A DNA stretch of 64,000 nt from Atopsyche davidsoni (GCA_022113835.1 JAILWY010000027.1:10232501-10296500); one strand, 5' to 3'; shown: positions 1-10,922, counted from the first letter of the stretch. A program made the numbers and translations. The notes: generated by a model from the letters alone, not told the origin.

Positions 1-489
1 AATTTTTATGGCTTTGTTTTTTTAATTAATTGCTTTGGATCGGATATTCGGTAATAAAAACTTTACGAGTGCATTATTCTCCATTGACATTCGTATCTTA
101 ATTAATTAGTAAATTCAAATTTAATTTTTCGTTGTTTGAACCAAACCCTCAAATGACTTATAAGTTAAATGTAGACCCATAGAAATCTATTAGAAAATAG
201 CTAAGTTTTATAATGTACAAAAACATGTTAAATTTTCAAAAAATGATTATAAATTAAATACTTATATACTCAATAATTTTGATAGAAAATACTTGACAAA
301 AAAACGCTCACATTGTTAATGTTTTTTTTTATATGGTTGGCTATTCAAATTTATTTATTTAAATTTAAATAATTATCTAATCGGTATGCTGGAGTACCAC
401 AAAATAACCACAGAGCCGTAGAAAAGACAGTTCTTATGCAGGTTTGAGGTTAGCAAGTAGCAGAAAATATGCAGGAATTTATGGCAGTA

Positions 490-595
490 AATCGGAAGTA
501 CAGTCGAATTAGTAAGACCGGCCCAAGAAAGGAATATATTCGATGAAATGGCCACAAACCTCACATGAGGAGAGGCACTAGGAGAAGAAGAAGGA
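490..595 (+). mobile_element. Non-LTR retrotransposon 3'-end relic (copy 1)
   Basis: The stretch ends in codons reading roughly EMATNL, a stop, then GEALGEEE. It matches the copies at 50246-50645 and 20735-21815 (CGGAAGTA..CGAATT.GTAAGAC.GG..CA, then GAGGAGAGGCA and GAAGAAG). Non-LTR elements often end with an acidic or lysine-rich tail just after a motif like MVANLRR, which is the basis of the call. It is short and decayed, with no open frame. The clade cannot be assigned from this fragment. Confidence 0.55.
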
Positions 596-1200
596 ATTCA
601 TTAATTCATAGTCATATAGGTTCTCTTAGAGTTTACCAGTTTAAGCGAAAACACGGAGCATGGCGTTCTTCTCCTCCTTCACGAAATTTCGTCTTGTTTG
701 ACTCCAGCCGAGCGAGCTTCTACGTTTACTTTGGAGTCGAATATTTCATGGCACTTGAGAAAGAGCAAGCCTCCACGATTTTTAAAAGCATTTTAAAGTA
801 TATGTGGCTTGCATAATATGTAAAATTTAATTTTAAAAAAAACGAGACAACGTTTCAAGCTAGTCAGCGTAGCATAGCATATGCGTTTTTTTATCACAAG
901 ATCAACTCTGTTTTATGTTTACTATTTGCGGATTGAAAATCTTTGTTTTAAATTAAAACAATAAAATTTAAATCAAAATTTATAAAAAAAATTTGGCTGT
1001 ATAATAAAAAAATGCACGTTTAAATAAAACTTGTATATTATAAAATATTGATCAGTAGAAACTTTATTTATATAGTATTAAACGCAAGCCACTGTTGCTT
1101 TCGTTTCTTAACGTATTTACAGTGATATTGAGCGTACTTGCTGTTTTAAATTTGACATAAAACCCATTTATAAATAGGGTTTAAGCCACACACATCAATA

Positions 1201-1672
1201 TATAACAAACAAGATTTACAAGAAAATGACTTTGTGGTAAATAAAATTTTCCAAGGGGGGACCCTTTGAATGAAACATGGAAAAACTTGTGTTATTACGC
1301 TTAAACATTCACGCTTGAATGTATTTGAATTCTAAAATACCCCATGTTTCAATTTTTTCCCTCCCCGTGTCGAGCGGAAGTTTACAACCATCACTTCACA
1401 ACAATAATATGTTTAAATTGTTTAATAAATAAAATAGGATTTTTTTCATTGGTTTGGTCATCAATACAAACAAGATAGAAAATGATTTTGTATTGAACAA
1501 AATTTTCCAAGGGGGGACCCTTGAAAGAAACACGGAAAAACTTGTGTTAGCTAGTTAATTCACGCTTGAATGTATTTGAACTCTAAAATAGCCCAAGTTT
1601 CAAGGGTCCCCCCTCCCCGTGACGAGCGGAAGTTTACAATCATTTTCACTTCACAACAATAAATTTGTTTAA
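1201..1672. repeat. Tandem pair of ~256-bp foldback repeats
   Basis: Two head-to-tail copies start near GAAAATGAC (1222) and GAAAATGAT (1478), a spacing of 256 bp. Both contain AAAATTTTCCAAGGGGGGACCC, then GGAAAAACTTGTGTTA, then CACGCTTGAATGTATTTGAA, and end near GAGCGGAAGTTTACAA. Inside the second copy GGGGGGACCCTTGAA is answered by its reverse complement TTCAAGGGTCCCCCC, and the ends (GAAAATGATT and AATCATTTTC) are also inverted, so each unit can fold back. No coding potential. Confidence 0.75.
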
Positions 1673-2445
1673 GAGCATAAATTTTATCTCGTACGCGACC
1701 ACTTTTCGTGTCGGGCTCGGAGTTTTCATAGCGCTTGAATTAATTACGTTATTTGAACAAGTTAGAGCCAAGCCAACTGGGCGATTCGGTTCATCGCGTT
1801 ACTTTATAAACTTTTAACCTAGTTTGGCTTTAGAGATGCCTCGAACCTTAGCTATTATGAATTTGTAAACGGATATTGTTAGAAAATTTATTATAGTTGG
1901 TCATAGTAGCCAAAGTGGAGGAAGCTTTGCGAGGTCTAAAAATTTTTTTAAGTAGCGTGTGTTTTGAAGATTACAATGTAATACATATAAATTATACCAA
2001 TGATATAAATCATTAAAGCATTCACTTGATATTATTTCCAATTATTGCTCTTTATCAAAACTATTCTATATACATACATTATGTATTTAATGTACGTCAA
2101 TAAAGAATTTAAATTTGTTATGTAATAATTTATGATTTACAATATATTTTAGAAGCATGCATCAGTTTTCGGTAGTATTATTAATTTTAAAGATGTATCT
2201 GCAAAAGCAAAAGAGCTTTCAATGACTACGTGGTAATTTTCAATACTCTTTAAAATATGTCTGTTGTTTAAAAATTCATTTCGTAAATTATTTATGTTTG
2301 GGTGTTTCTTGAATTAAAATTAAAAAAGTTATCACTGCAAAAAAATTGTTTTAATTTATATGACTAATTACAACGCAATAATATAAGTTTTCGTGAATTC
2401 AAGAAATGCTTCAGAGGCCTCAGGTTATAGTTTCTCGAATTTATA

Positions 2446-2649
2446 TAATAGGCCAGTGTTTTTCAACCTTTTTGAATACACGACTCCTTTGTAAGTTGAA
2501 AAATTTTTGCGACCCCTAGGTCTAGGGCCTTTATAAAAATATTTATTTATTGTAGTGTAGGACCTATTATACAATTATATTTTTCTTTTACCTGCGACCC
2601 CCCCAAGTGAGGCATCGCGACCCATAGGTTGAAAAACACTGTAACAGGC
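2446..2649. mobile_element. hAT-type MITE with 8-bp target site duplications
   Basis: The 188-bp element at 2454-2641 starts CAGTGTTTTTCAACC and ends GGTTGAAAAACACTG, a perfect 15-bp terminal inverted repeat. It is flanked by TAATAGGC (2446-2453) and TAACAGGC (2642-2649), an 8-bp duplication with one mismatch. The terminal style and CGACCC-rich subterminal region resemble non-autonomous hAT elements of the SPIN/Charlie type. No transposase inside. A partial sister copy lies at 24258-24355. Confidence 0.85.
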
Positions 2650-4733
2650 TATTAAGTTACAGATGCTTTGCAGCATATTCACATCTTTTGATCTTATGTA
2701 CAATTGTAGTATTTTTTATAACCAATATGTATATAAATCATACAGCGTGATAAATTACAAAAACTTACAAATGTGGTGGTAGAAAAGAGGCTAGAGCTCA
2801 ATAATATAGCAAAAAATTAAATTATTTCCATGTCAGTAAACTGTTTTTAAATAACCATATTTGTGAATATATTTAGGTCAAGGACTCGTGATAAACCGAC
2901 TGCGTAATAATATCTTCAAAAAGCAATATCTCTTCGTTCCGAGCGGAAAACTTTTCTGGGGGGTCTCCGCGATAGGAAGAACTTGTCGAGAGACTTCCAG
3001 TCAAAGACGCAATAAGAGAAATGCATGCTTCGGGGATCATGACGAATGGAAAGTACGAGATGTAAATGTAAGATTAAACATGATGGATCACGCGGTAGTA
3101 CGAACTGCTGTGGACACATTATAAAACGATGTAATATCTGCTCTGCATATAAAGTATCACAAAAGTTTTACTGTGTCATCTCACTGATCATATGTTTGTC
3201 TGTCTTTTTTTTAGGGTAAACACTATGGGGGTCTATAGATCCTTCCACCCATGACTAGCAAGCATAATTAGCAATGCAAATCAGACGTGTTTTGATATGA
3301 ACACAGATTTTTTCAAAAATAAAAATGTATGATACCTTCTTTGTAGACGAAAACTAATGGTATGAAAAAGTTATAAAATATATTCTACTACTTTGTAAAA
3401 ATAATAAGCCGCGAGTGACAATTCTAATTTGTACTGTAAGTGTTTAATATTGAAATTTATTATATATGCCTGTCGTACGTGGATAAATCATTTTTCTTCC
3501 CATTGAATATCAAAGCAAACTAAAACTTACAAGTGAAAAAAATAATGCCCGACTCGAACTTAATTTCCAAACCTCACAGGAAGAGTACTAACATGAATTA
3601 AATTTAGTTTTTTTATATTCAAAACAATTAATAATTCGAAGCCCGTTTAATGAATGAATAATATATATAATATAAAAATATCTCAACCAAAATTAAATAT
3701 TCCAGTATGAAAGGTAGTACCGAATATAAAACTTCTTCAATAAAAAGGATTAAATGGATGAAAAGGAAATTTGTGGACTGAAAAAATATCCTTTGCTCTT
3801 TTGACCTACAGCTAATTCAAATGAACACTGGCTGGTTGGTTTTTTCGCTTTTTAGTTAGACCTCGCCCGTATGAGTTGCGCGCATATTTCTCACCGCAAA
3901 GTTAAATTAACCCAGCGGAATTATGAAACTACTGTACAGTTAGTGGCTGAAAATTTCCATTTAAATTCCGTTTTACACTATTTTAAAGTCATTAAATTTA
4001 TTTCTACTAAATTAGCTCTGCGTTTTTTATCGCGTCTGGAATTCGGCTGCGAGAATTATTTTAGTGGACTTTGAAAGTGTTCAGGTATTCTTAGAATTTC
4101 CGGTAGTTGCTTTAAGAAAATTTTAATACTGCTATTTTTTGTATTGAATTTATATCCAGGATTTATTTTATAAATGTAATTCCATTAATATGCTATTAGT
4201 TTTGGTTAAAATATATATCATGTTATGGTTATTCGGATAATGAGACTTTTCATGCCAGACACAACCGCAGTTGCTTTCAAACTTTTGTCTGTGAAATCCT
4301 CGATCCTCGGATCTATTCAGCACGATAAATAAATATTAAAAATGTATAAATGAAAAATGTATAGTTGCTCGAGGGGCGATGTGTATTTATGGAGGCAGTT
4401 TGACAAGATGGATGAAGGATTCAGTGACATCACAGCAGGCAGGACCGGACTTCCCTGCGGGGGAGGAGGCTCATATAGTGGGTCTCCAAGCGGGAATTGA
4501 GCCTAGATTAATGGCCCCCAGTGCATAAGCTTTAAATAAACATAGCCTACTTCAAAAGTTATTATGTCAACACAAAAATAACACCCCTTCAGAAAATACT
4601 CGTTATTGCTGTATATTGGAAAGCAGCTTACTGTATAGTGTAGTGAGCGATTCGCGTTTTTATTATTTAATACGTCTTAAAAAAAAACACGGTACAGAAT
4701 AAGGTGTTTTAAAAATGAAGAGGCAAGCTAATG

Positions 4734-5202
4734 TACGAGGGCGGTCCGATAAGTACTTAGCCTACAAAAGAAAAACGAAAATTTGGGAAAAGTGGCGATT
4801 TACTTCTCAAAATAGTTTCCTTTTAGCTCGATACACTTGACCCAGCGATGCTCCAACTTCTTTAACCCATCTGAAAAATACGTTATCTCGAGGTCTGCAA
4901 AGTAGGCGTCCGTGGCGGCGATGACCTCCTCATTCCTCCTCCTCACTTGTTAAAGAATCGAAGAGGAGAAGAGTCACCGTACACAGCATCCAAGCGCTCT
5001 TTGCTTCCAAAAATAAGAATCGAATAACCAACCGATATTGCTCTTTTTTCATTTTTCTAAAATACGCGTACACGTCCGCTTCCACACGCGGTCAAAACAA
5101 AACTACGAGTCCGATTCGGCTGAAATTTTGACAGTAGCCGTCTACGAGAATGTACTACACTACCATCGGGTGAGGCTAAGTAGTTATCGGACCGCCCTCG
5201 TA
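4734..5202. mobile_element. Internally deleted mariner element with intact ends
   Basis: The element is bounded by TA dinucleotides (4734-4735 and 5201-5202). Its ends are inverted copies of CGAGGGCGGTCCGATAA followed by a variable base and TACTTA, about 24 bp with one mismatch. At 469 bp it is about one third of a full mariner (~1.3 kb). It retains only the beginning and end of a transposase gene on the minus strand, so it is a deletion derivative that could have been moved only in trans. Confidence 0.9.
4800..5050 (-). pseudogene. Mariner transposase remnant (N- and C-terminal pieces fused)
   Basis: Reading the minus strand, 5050-4950 encodes fragments typical of the mariner N-terminal DNA-binding region (EQYRLVIRFLFLE in one frame, then ERLDAVYGDSSP in the next after a frameshift). 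After a stop near 4949, 4945-4800 encodes the family's C-terminus (EEVIAATDAYFADLE, then KKLEHRWVKCIELKGNY) and ends in TAA at 4802-4800. The catalytic D,D34D core is missing. It is therefore a broken gene, about 80 recognisable residues against ~345 in the family. The identification rests on recalled family motifs. Confidence 0.85.
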
Positions 5203-5366
5203 TGTGAAGCAAAATCACTTGGTGTTGAGAATTTTTGTAAATGCGAAATAAACATTCCGGCTTACACCCGCTTTTAAGTGCACTGCAACCCTTGTGTTTT
5301 GGCAGACACTTCAGACACGGAGAGCCGGCATTCCTGCACGGGGGGTGTGAACCGCAGAGCTGGGGG

Positions 5367-5381
5367 TTAGGTTAGGTTAGG
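5367..5381 (+). repeat. Short interstitial (TTAGG)3 run
   Basis: Three tandem copies of TTAGG, the insect telomere unit, sit in a small GC-rich patch (about 5320-5450). A second short run of related repeats lies at 10103-10127. Three copies can occur by chance or as a telomerase-filled break scar. Confidence 0.5.
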
Positions 5382-5490
5382 GCGGGGGTGGATCGCCCGT
5401 TAAGTGGCCTTCGGGCTACCGGGATAATCGCCGCCCCTGTCCTGATGCGCGCTTCATGCCGAACAAATGACGTGCCGTTTCACTACCCGG

Positions 5491-6476
5491 ACTGAAAATT
5501 TACCGACGCAAACCAAATTTACAGTTTAAAAATGGCGGATCATTAAACTGCTTTAATGGTGCAACTTTATTACTGAATTATATAAGCATAAGTTACTGAA
5601 AAATACTTGAAACTTTGATTTTAACTTTTCCGCTCTCCTCATTCTGTTGCTTGTGCATGACTGCATTCTGTACTCTGAACGCGTGTAGAGGATCGGCAAT
5701 GGACTTGGAATGATCCTGGAGGTATGTGCTCTGAAAGTTCCTGCCTGAGCTTTGAACGGAAAAGATTATATAATTATGCTATCGGGTAGCAGTCAGCAAA
5801 ATTGCAGTCTCACTATAAACCCACTACACTATTTTCCCCTTAAAAAACCATGAACACTGGGTCAGCATGAGTATATGCTCAGTGAAATGATCGCCAACCT
5901 CCTCTGAGGAGAGACACTTGATGAAGAATGATATTTCTAAATTAAATATTCGATAAGCAAACTAATTTAAAAACAAAAGGACTGAAAATTTACCGACGCA
6001 AACCAAATTTATAGTTCAAAAATGGCGGATCATTAAACTGCTTTTATGATGCAACTTTATTACTGAATAAACACGTAAACAATAAACGAATTATATAAGC
6101 ATAAGTTACTGAAAGAAACTTTATTATAACTTTTCCGCTCTCCTCATTCTGTTGCTTATGCATGACTGCATTCTGTACCCTGAGCGCGTGTAGAGGATCG
6201 GTAATGGAGTAGTGGACTTGGAATGATTCTAGAGGTTTGTGTTCTGAAAGTTCCTGCCATTGTTTTTGCAGGAGTATCAGATCTTAACGTCAGAGCTTTG
6301 CAAGCAAAACTGCAGTCTCACTGTAAACTCACTACACTATTTTCCCCTTAAAAAAAACTATGAACACAGGCTCAGCATGAGTATAAGCTCAGTGAAATGA
6401 TCGCCAACCTCCTCTGAGAAGAGGCACTTGACGAATAATGATATTTCTAAATTAAATATTCGATAAGCAAATTAAT
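5491..6476 (+). repeat. 490-bp tandem duplication carrying non-LTR retrotransposon ends
   Basis: Two head-to-tail copies begin ACTGAAAATTTACCGACGC at 5491 and 5981. Each contains CTCATTCTGTTGCTT, GTAGAGGATCGG.AATGGA and ACTACACTATTTTCCCCTT, and ends with sequence reading like SEMIANLL, stop, GE.LDE, the same tail motif as the LINE relics at 490-595 and 50246-50645. The copies differ by indels: the second has a GGAGTATCAGATC segment, and the first a TATCGGGTAGCAGTCAG segment. The relative at 49055-49412 has both, so both tandem copies are deletion variants of a longer parent. Confidence 0.7.
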
Positions 6477-7225
6477 CCAACGTAAAGAATAATCAATGGC
6501 ATTTTAAATGCAAACTTGCTTTTCAGGCATTGTAGATCATATAGAAGTAAGATTATTTAATTAATTTATTCTACTGTGCCAAAGCTGGATTACTTTTGCT
6601 ACCGAGATGAGTTGCCTTAAATAATGTCCTATTAAATCCATCCACGGACTTAAAATGTGAATAAATCCCCGAGTTCTGAGATCCGACCCTGCTTTGTAAA
6701 ATAAATTATTGTTTCCGGATGGATTAATTTGCTTGTGTTTTATAGGATTAATTTAGATCCAATCTTAAGAAAAAAAGTGAACGAAGAAAAACAAGAAAAT
6801 CCGGTTTATTGTTTTGTTTGTTGATTAACGCTTAAATAAATAATTTAAAATTTTTTTATTATTTAAACAGCTTTAAAGAGAAATAAATGTAAAAGAATAA
6901 AAGGAAAGATTTTTTAAATATATTTATTTTTCAATGTTTGTGCTGGCGTAACTTATATTAAGTTTATGTAAAAAAAATTAAACAATTTTGTGTAGTACAA
7001 AAGTAATCGAACCTTTGTTAATTTTAATGAATTTAACTGTAGTGGGTTTTTATTTGATTTACCATCACAAATAATTGATGCTCAATTCACAACTAAATAA
7101 ATATTATTATAATATATATAAGTATATTAGCTATTAATAAACTCAATCAAAAGCAATATATTAGGGGAAAATAATCAGGAATCTGGTACCTCATTAGAAA
7201 TAATTTGTTCTGAAGCAAAATATAA

Positions 7226-7357
7226 ATATACCAATTAATATTTTTGAGTAAAATACTTGTGGAAATTTCTAACATGTGGGAAATCACTCAAGTATTTTAC
7301 TCAAAAATATTAAAATGGAATTCCACCAAGTACTCTCTGTCAAAAATGTTGAATTTC
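7226..7357. repeat. Foldback repeat with a perfect hairpin
   Basis: TTTTTGAGTAAAATACTTG at about 7232 and its reverse complement CAAGTATTTTACTCAAAAA form a stem of at least 22 bp (extending into AATAT on both sides) around a ~32-nt loop. It is followed by AAAATGGAATTCCACCAAG and CTCTGTCAAAAAT. The same block occurs twice inside the nested element at 21018-21395, and a degraded piece lies near 49473-49510. Confidence 0.75.
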
Positions 7358-8526
7358 TTAATATACCAATTCTTTATACTTAAAATATATTTTTTTCAAT
7401 TGAATAACACGTCTATCATAAAAGCATATATGAAACCACTTGCCGAGGTCGAAACTATTTTTTGTGTTTAAACTAGTTTTTATGTAGCATTAAGTTGCCT
7501 GACAGAGTTTCAAAATAAATTTCAAGCGAAAACTTTCAGCCCGTGCCGTTTTCGCGATATATTTTAGATTTATGAACTTCCAGAATTGATATTGGCAATT
7601 CCGATTTAACTGTTAAACATTTAAGAATCAGTGTAGTCACAACCAATGTGTATTTTTAAAGCTGACTAGCTCAAATTAATTATACGTTTTTTACAAGAAA
7701 AAAAATATGAGTTCATTAATGAGAAAACGTTTTGTTATATTATTCAAACACAATAGGGTACACAAATTTTTGCATAACTTATTCTTGAACGCTAATTTTT
7801 TACAAGCGATAAAAAATCCGGGATATCCTGATCTGTTTAAAGTAAGGCCCTCCATTGAGGGGGTGTTTAACGAGCTAATGAACTTGGGGTTTGTTTTGTG
7901 GAATGGAGGGTGCAAAGTGCTGAAGAGGGTAGCTAAAGCCTTCGTATTTTCAGAAAATTCAGTACTTGACGGACAATCTGCCTGCCAGTTGAATTCAGGA
8001 ATGCAGCTACAAAAACCGTGTATACGAAATGCTTAATTTTTTATTGCATTTTAAATATAGCAGTCGTGTCTTACACACAGTATTTGATATATATATATAT
8101 ATATTTTTTTATAAATATATAAATTAATCTGAGTTTATTTTATAACACATTGTAATGCACGGAAACTTTGCCACGCACGTGTTGTCCCAGAAAGGTCGCC
8201 CGCCATTTGGATGTAGATCACAGATCTCAAAGTTGGGAGAATTTTATTTGTTACATTTTGGGGAACTAACTATTGCATTAGTCAGAAACTGTGGCGCAAG
8301 TTACGGAATACATTATAACTTACTTTATAAAAAAAAAAAATTAAACAAAAACCACGTTACATTTTGGCAGTGAACTCCTTTTTGATACGAAAAATATTTA
8401 TATGGCACACACATATAATATATAATTTTTTAAATAACTCAATATAACATGCGATTTAAAAACCAGTTAATAAATCCAAAAGAAGGAATCCAGCGATTTG
8501 TTACAAAAAATAACGACTGAGATTTT

Positions 8527-8780
8527 TTGCGCCATTTGCCAGGAAATTGCTGTAAGGGTGCGCCTGTAAAGTTTCTCCGAGGGCGGCAGGATCCAACCCC
8601 CGTGAAGGCTTCTGATATTAGCAATCAGCTCCCTCGGCGCAGAAGGCCCGATACCTTGAAGTTCTCCGAGCTGAACCCTTACTTCGCCAACAGTCGTCTA
8701 TCATTCGCTCCATCACGGCCCGGAGCCTTCTATGCCGTTACTCCATCATCAAAGCTTATGTGTTGTAATTGTAGATTTTG
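8527..8780 (+). other. GC-rich island with an unrecognised open frame
   Basis: This patch is much richer in G+C than the DNA on either side and has a 94-codon open frame on the plus strand (8527-8811), containing stretches such as KFLRGRQDPTPVKASD and SELNPYFANSRLSFAP. I recognise no domain and see no splice sites that tie it to another exon. It could be a conserved non-coding element, a lone exon or a fossil insertion. Coding status is doubtful. Confidence 0.25.
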
Positions 8781-8840
8781 CATGGCTGAATTAATTCATG
8801 GGTGGATATAATAACTATTTTCAATTACATGTTATAATTT

Positions 8841-9196
8841 ATTACTAATATGATTAGGCACATTAGTTCATACATAGAAGATGATTTAAAGAAACTCTCA
8901 GAAAAATATCATCGTGATTTGTGTGGGATTTGTTGGCCTGGGCACATTGGTTCATATGTAGAGTATGATTGTTAAAAATTCTCGATAAACGGAAGTGATT
9001 CGTTAGTACAAGGGTTAGTACACCGGCCATGTAAGCTAGGGGATGTGGGTTCAAATCCCACACAAATCACGATGGTATTTTTCTGAGAGTTTCTTTAAAT
9101 CATCTTCTATGTATGAACTAATTTGCCTAATCATGTTAGTAATAATACAATAAACCCGTAATGGGTAATAAATACGCATCTGATTTACGTCCAATC
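8841..9196 (+). mobile_element. Palindromic tRNA-headed SINE (copy 1, complete)
   Basis: A full SINE-like unit runs left to right: tRNA-like head (8995-9070), body (GATGGTATTTTTCTGAGAG .. TAATCATGTTAGTAATA) and tail (ACCCGTAATGGGTAATAAAT .. ACGTCCAATC). It is preceded by an inverted partial copy of the body (8841-8932), so the ends fold onto each other. The same arrangement, including the internal junction ATCGATAAACGGAAGTGATTCG or close to it, occurs at 54541-54882 in reverse. A shrunken copy is at 11189-11342. Confidence 0.8.
8995..9070 (+). other. tRNA-derived SINE head (pol III promoter-like)
   Basis: The 76-nt segment has tRNA length, six pairs of an acceptor-like stem (GTGATT with AATCAC) and a perfect T arm (GTGGG, loop TTCAAAT, CCCAC) containing a B-box-like GGTTCAAATCC. 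The D arm and anticodon arm (CCGGC .. GCTAG) are imperfect, and the base before the presumed anticodon is A instead of T. I read it as the promoter head of a SINE and not a working tRNA gene. Confidence 0.7.
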
Positions 9197-10520
9197 TTAT
9201 AAACGTGTACGTAAATATTTTACGTAACTGTTTGCCTTAAATTTTTTTATATAAAACAACTTTGAAATCCTCATAAATGATTATAGCGTATAAAGTAATA
9301 TAAATTTATTTGTAAAAGATAAGTTTGAAAGGCATTTTTTTAGAACTTTTTTTTTTAATATCACTGTGTGAATACAGACTAATATTAAAAGTTCTCAACC
9401 GTTTTATAATTAAAAAGTAGTTCAAAAAATATTTATCACTGATCAAATTCCACCGCAGAGACATCAAGTATTCACACTTTCCATAATAGTCTTCTGAATC
9501 CACGGTCGAATATATGGCTTAATCGAAGGCTAAAATAAATATAGGCTGGAAAGCCAACCGCGTTTAATACATGCTTGGACTGGGTAACGAATAATTCACT
9601 CGATAAGATGAAAATCGAGCCTCCCACGCAGGCGTAGAGCCTTCCCCACGCAAGCCAACCACCAGGGCCACCAAAATACCCTCACTCAAGAATCAAAACT
9701 ACACTTGTGCCACGTCAAGGTGTGATTATTAGTTGTACGTTCCAACCATAACCCTGGAGTGTTTTTCAAGAGAAACTAACAAGGAGTTGATTTGACTTCA
9801 TTTTTTGGATACTTCGACACTATATTTTTGCCCCTATACTGGAGAAAGAAGCGTTGGAACACCCAAACAAGTAAAAGTTACTAATAACAACAGCTGCCAA
9901 AACCTATAAGGTTTTATCATGAAAATAGTATTAAATAAAATAAATTTATTCACAACGGCTGCAATAGCTGCGAATAACTTTACCCTTTATCTAATCTTTT
10001 ATTGTAATATGTGATATCGTATTGGATTTTGTTTCCAAAGCAGTTCTGAAATTAAACGATAACCCCAATAGTAACCTCACAACCCTTGAGCTGTAATAAT
10101 AAGTTAGGGGTAGGTTAGGTTAGGTTACACGCCTAGGCTAATCACCGGCGAGGAATCTAAACTTCTCCAGAAATAGGAAAGTTGCTCGCCACTGTAGCGT
10201 GCGTCATTATATTCATACTTATACGAGTGCTGGTATTAAAAGCTCAGTGCAATAAGCCTACACTTGTATAATAAAAATACGCCAAAATTCAATTGAAATA
10301 CTCGTTTAAACTACATATTAGATTTCCTGGACAATTTCAAGGTATGTTGGAAAAAATTGGATATAAGCATAATACGATAAATCAAGGCCAATCAATTATA
10401 AAGATTTCAAAAACGTATAAAAAAAATTGTTGTCAAAAATCAAGTAAAAAGTCGATTGTATTAATAACGTATATTTAGGCTGTTTTTGTAATTCATGTTG
10501 GGTTTTTCCTTTCATTTTCG

Positions 10521-10922
10521 TGTGTAGGTGTATTGATAAGGTAAATTAAAAGTCAATGATGTTGATGATGTCTGACCTGGCTGCCCTTATTATTCATGTT
10601 CGACTTTCCCATCACTAGCGTAAGTGCGTTGAGAAGGCAAGTATAATGTCGATTAAACTATTATATATTAATATTTGACCCACCACTAGTGTGAGTGTGT
10701 TGAGAAGGTAGATTAAACGCCGATGATTCTGATGATGTCCGACCTGGCTGCCCTTGTTATTCATGATTAATTTTTCCCACCACCAGTGTCAAACCATTGG
10801 AGAGGCGAGTAAAATGTGGATTATACTTATAATGTCTGATCTGGCCGCCGTTGTTATTGATATTAGATTTTTCTTGTGTTGAGAAGGTAAATTTAAAGTC
10901 GATGATGTTGATGATGACTGAC
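10521..10922 (-). repeat. Tandem array of ~70-100-bp units copying the exon 3 donor region
   Basis: Five degenerate units, marked by GAGAAGG-like starts at about 10535, 10631, 10702, 10799 and 10880, run straight into the end of calexcitin exon 3. Three units besides the genuine one carry the exon end plus donor region. On the plus strand the cores read ACCTGGCTGCCCTT (10575), ACCTGGCTGCCCTTGTT (10742) and ATCTGGCCGCCGTTGTT (10839), against the real ACCTGGCCGTCCTTGTT (10921). The first two keep the GT of the donor; the third has AT. The unit at 10631 has lost this part. Confidence 0.8.

Larger units (their letters stand above)
1..10922 (-). other. Putative intron 3 of the calexcitin-like gene (continues off the left edge)
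   Basis: The donor at 10922-10921 (CAG|GTCAGT on the minus strand) opens this intron. I searched both strands down to position 1 for the next calexcitin exon, which should finish the second EF-hand loop and continue with a DEW-type motif, and found none. The intron therefore probably exceeds 10.9 kb. Apart from the repeats listed separately it is AT-rich with short, unrecognisable open frames (for example 2888-3124, 3871-4074, 7707-8036, 8155-8373), none of which resembles a family I know. Confidence 0.6.

Noticed and set aside
5038..5277. A 79-codon plus-strand frame crossing the right end of the mariner element
   Set aside because: It runs through the transposon's inverted repeat and out into the flank; the protein motifs are on the other strand.
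7707..8036. A 109-codon open frame on the plus strand
   Set aside because: Not recognisable and overlapped by a frame on the other strand; lies inside a large intron.
8995..9070. A functional tRNA gene
   Set aside because: Length and T arm fit, but the D arm and anticodon arm are poor, the base before the anticodon is wrong, and the sequence is part of a repeated element with body and tail.
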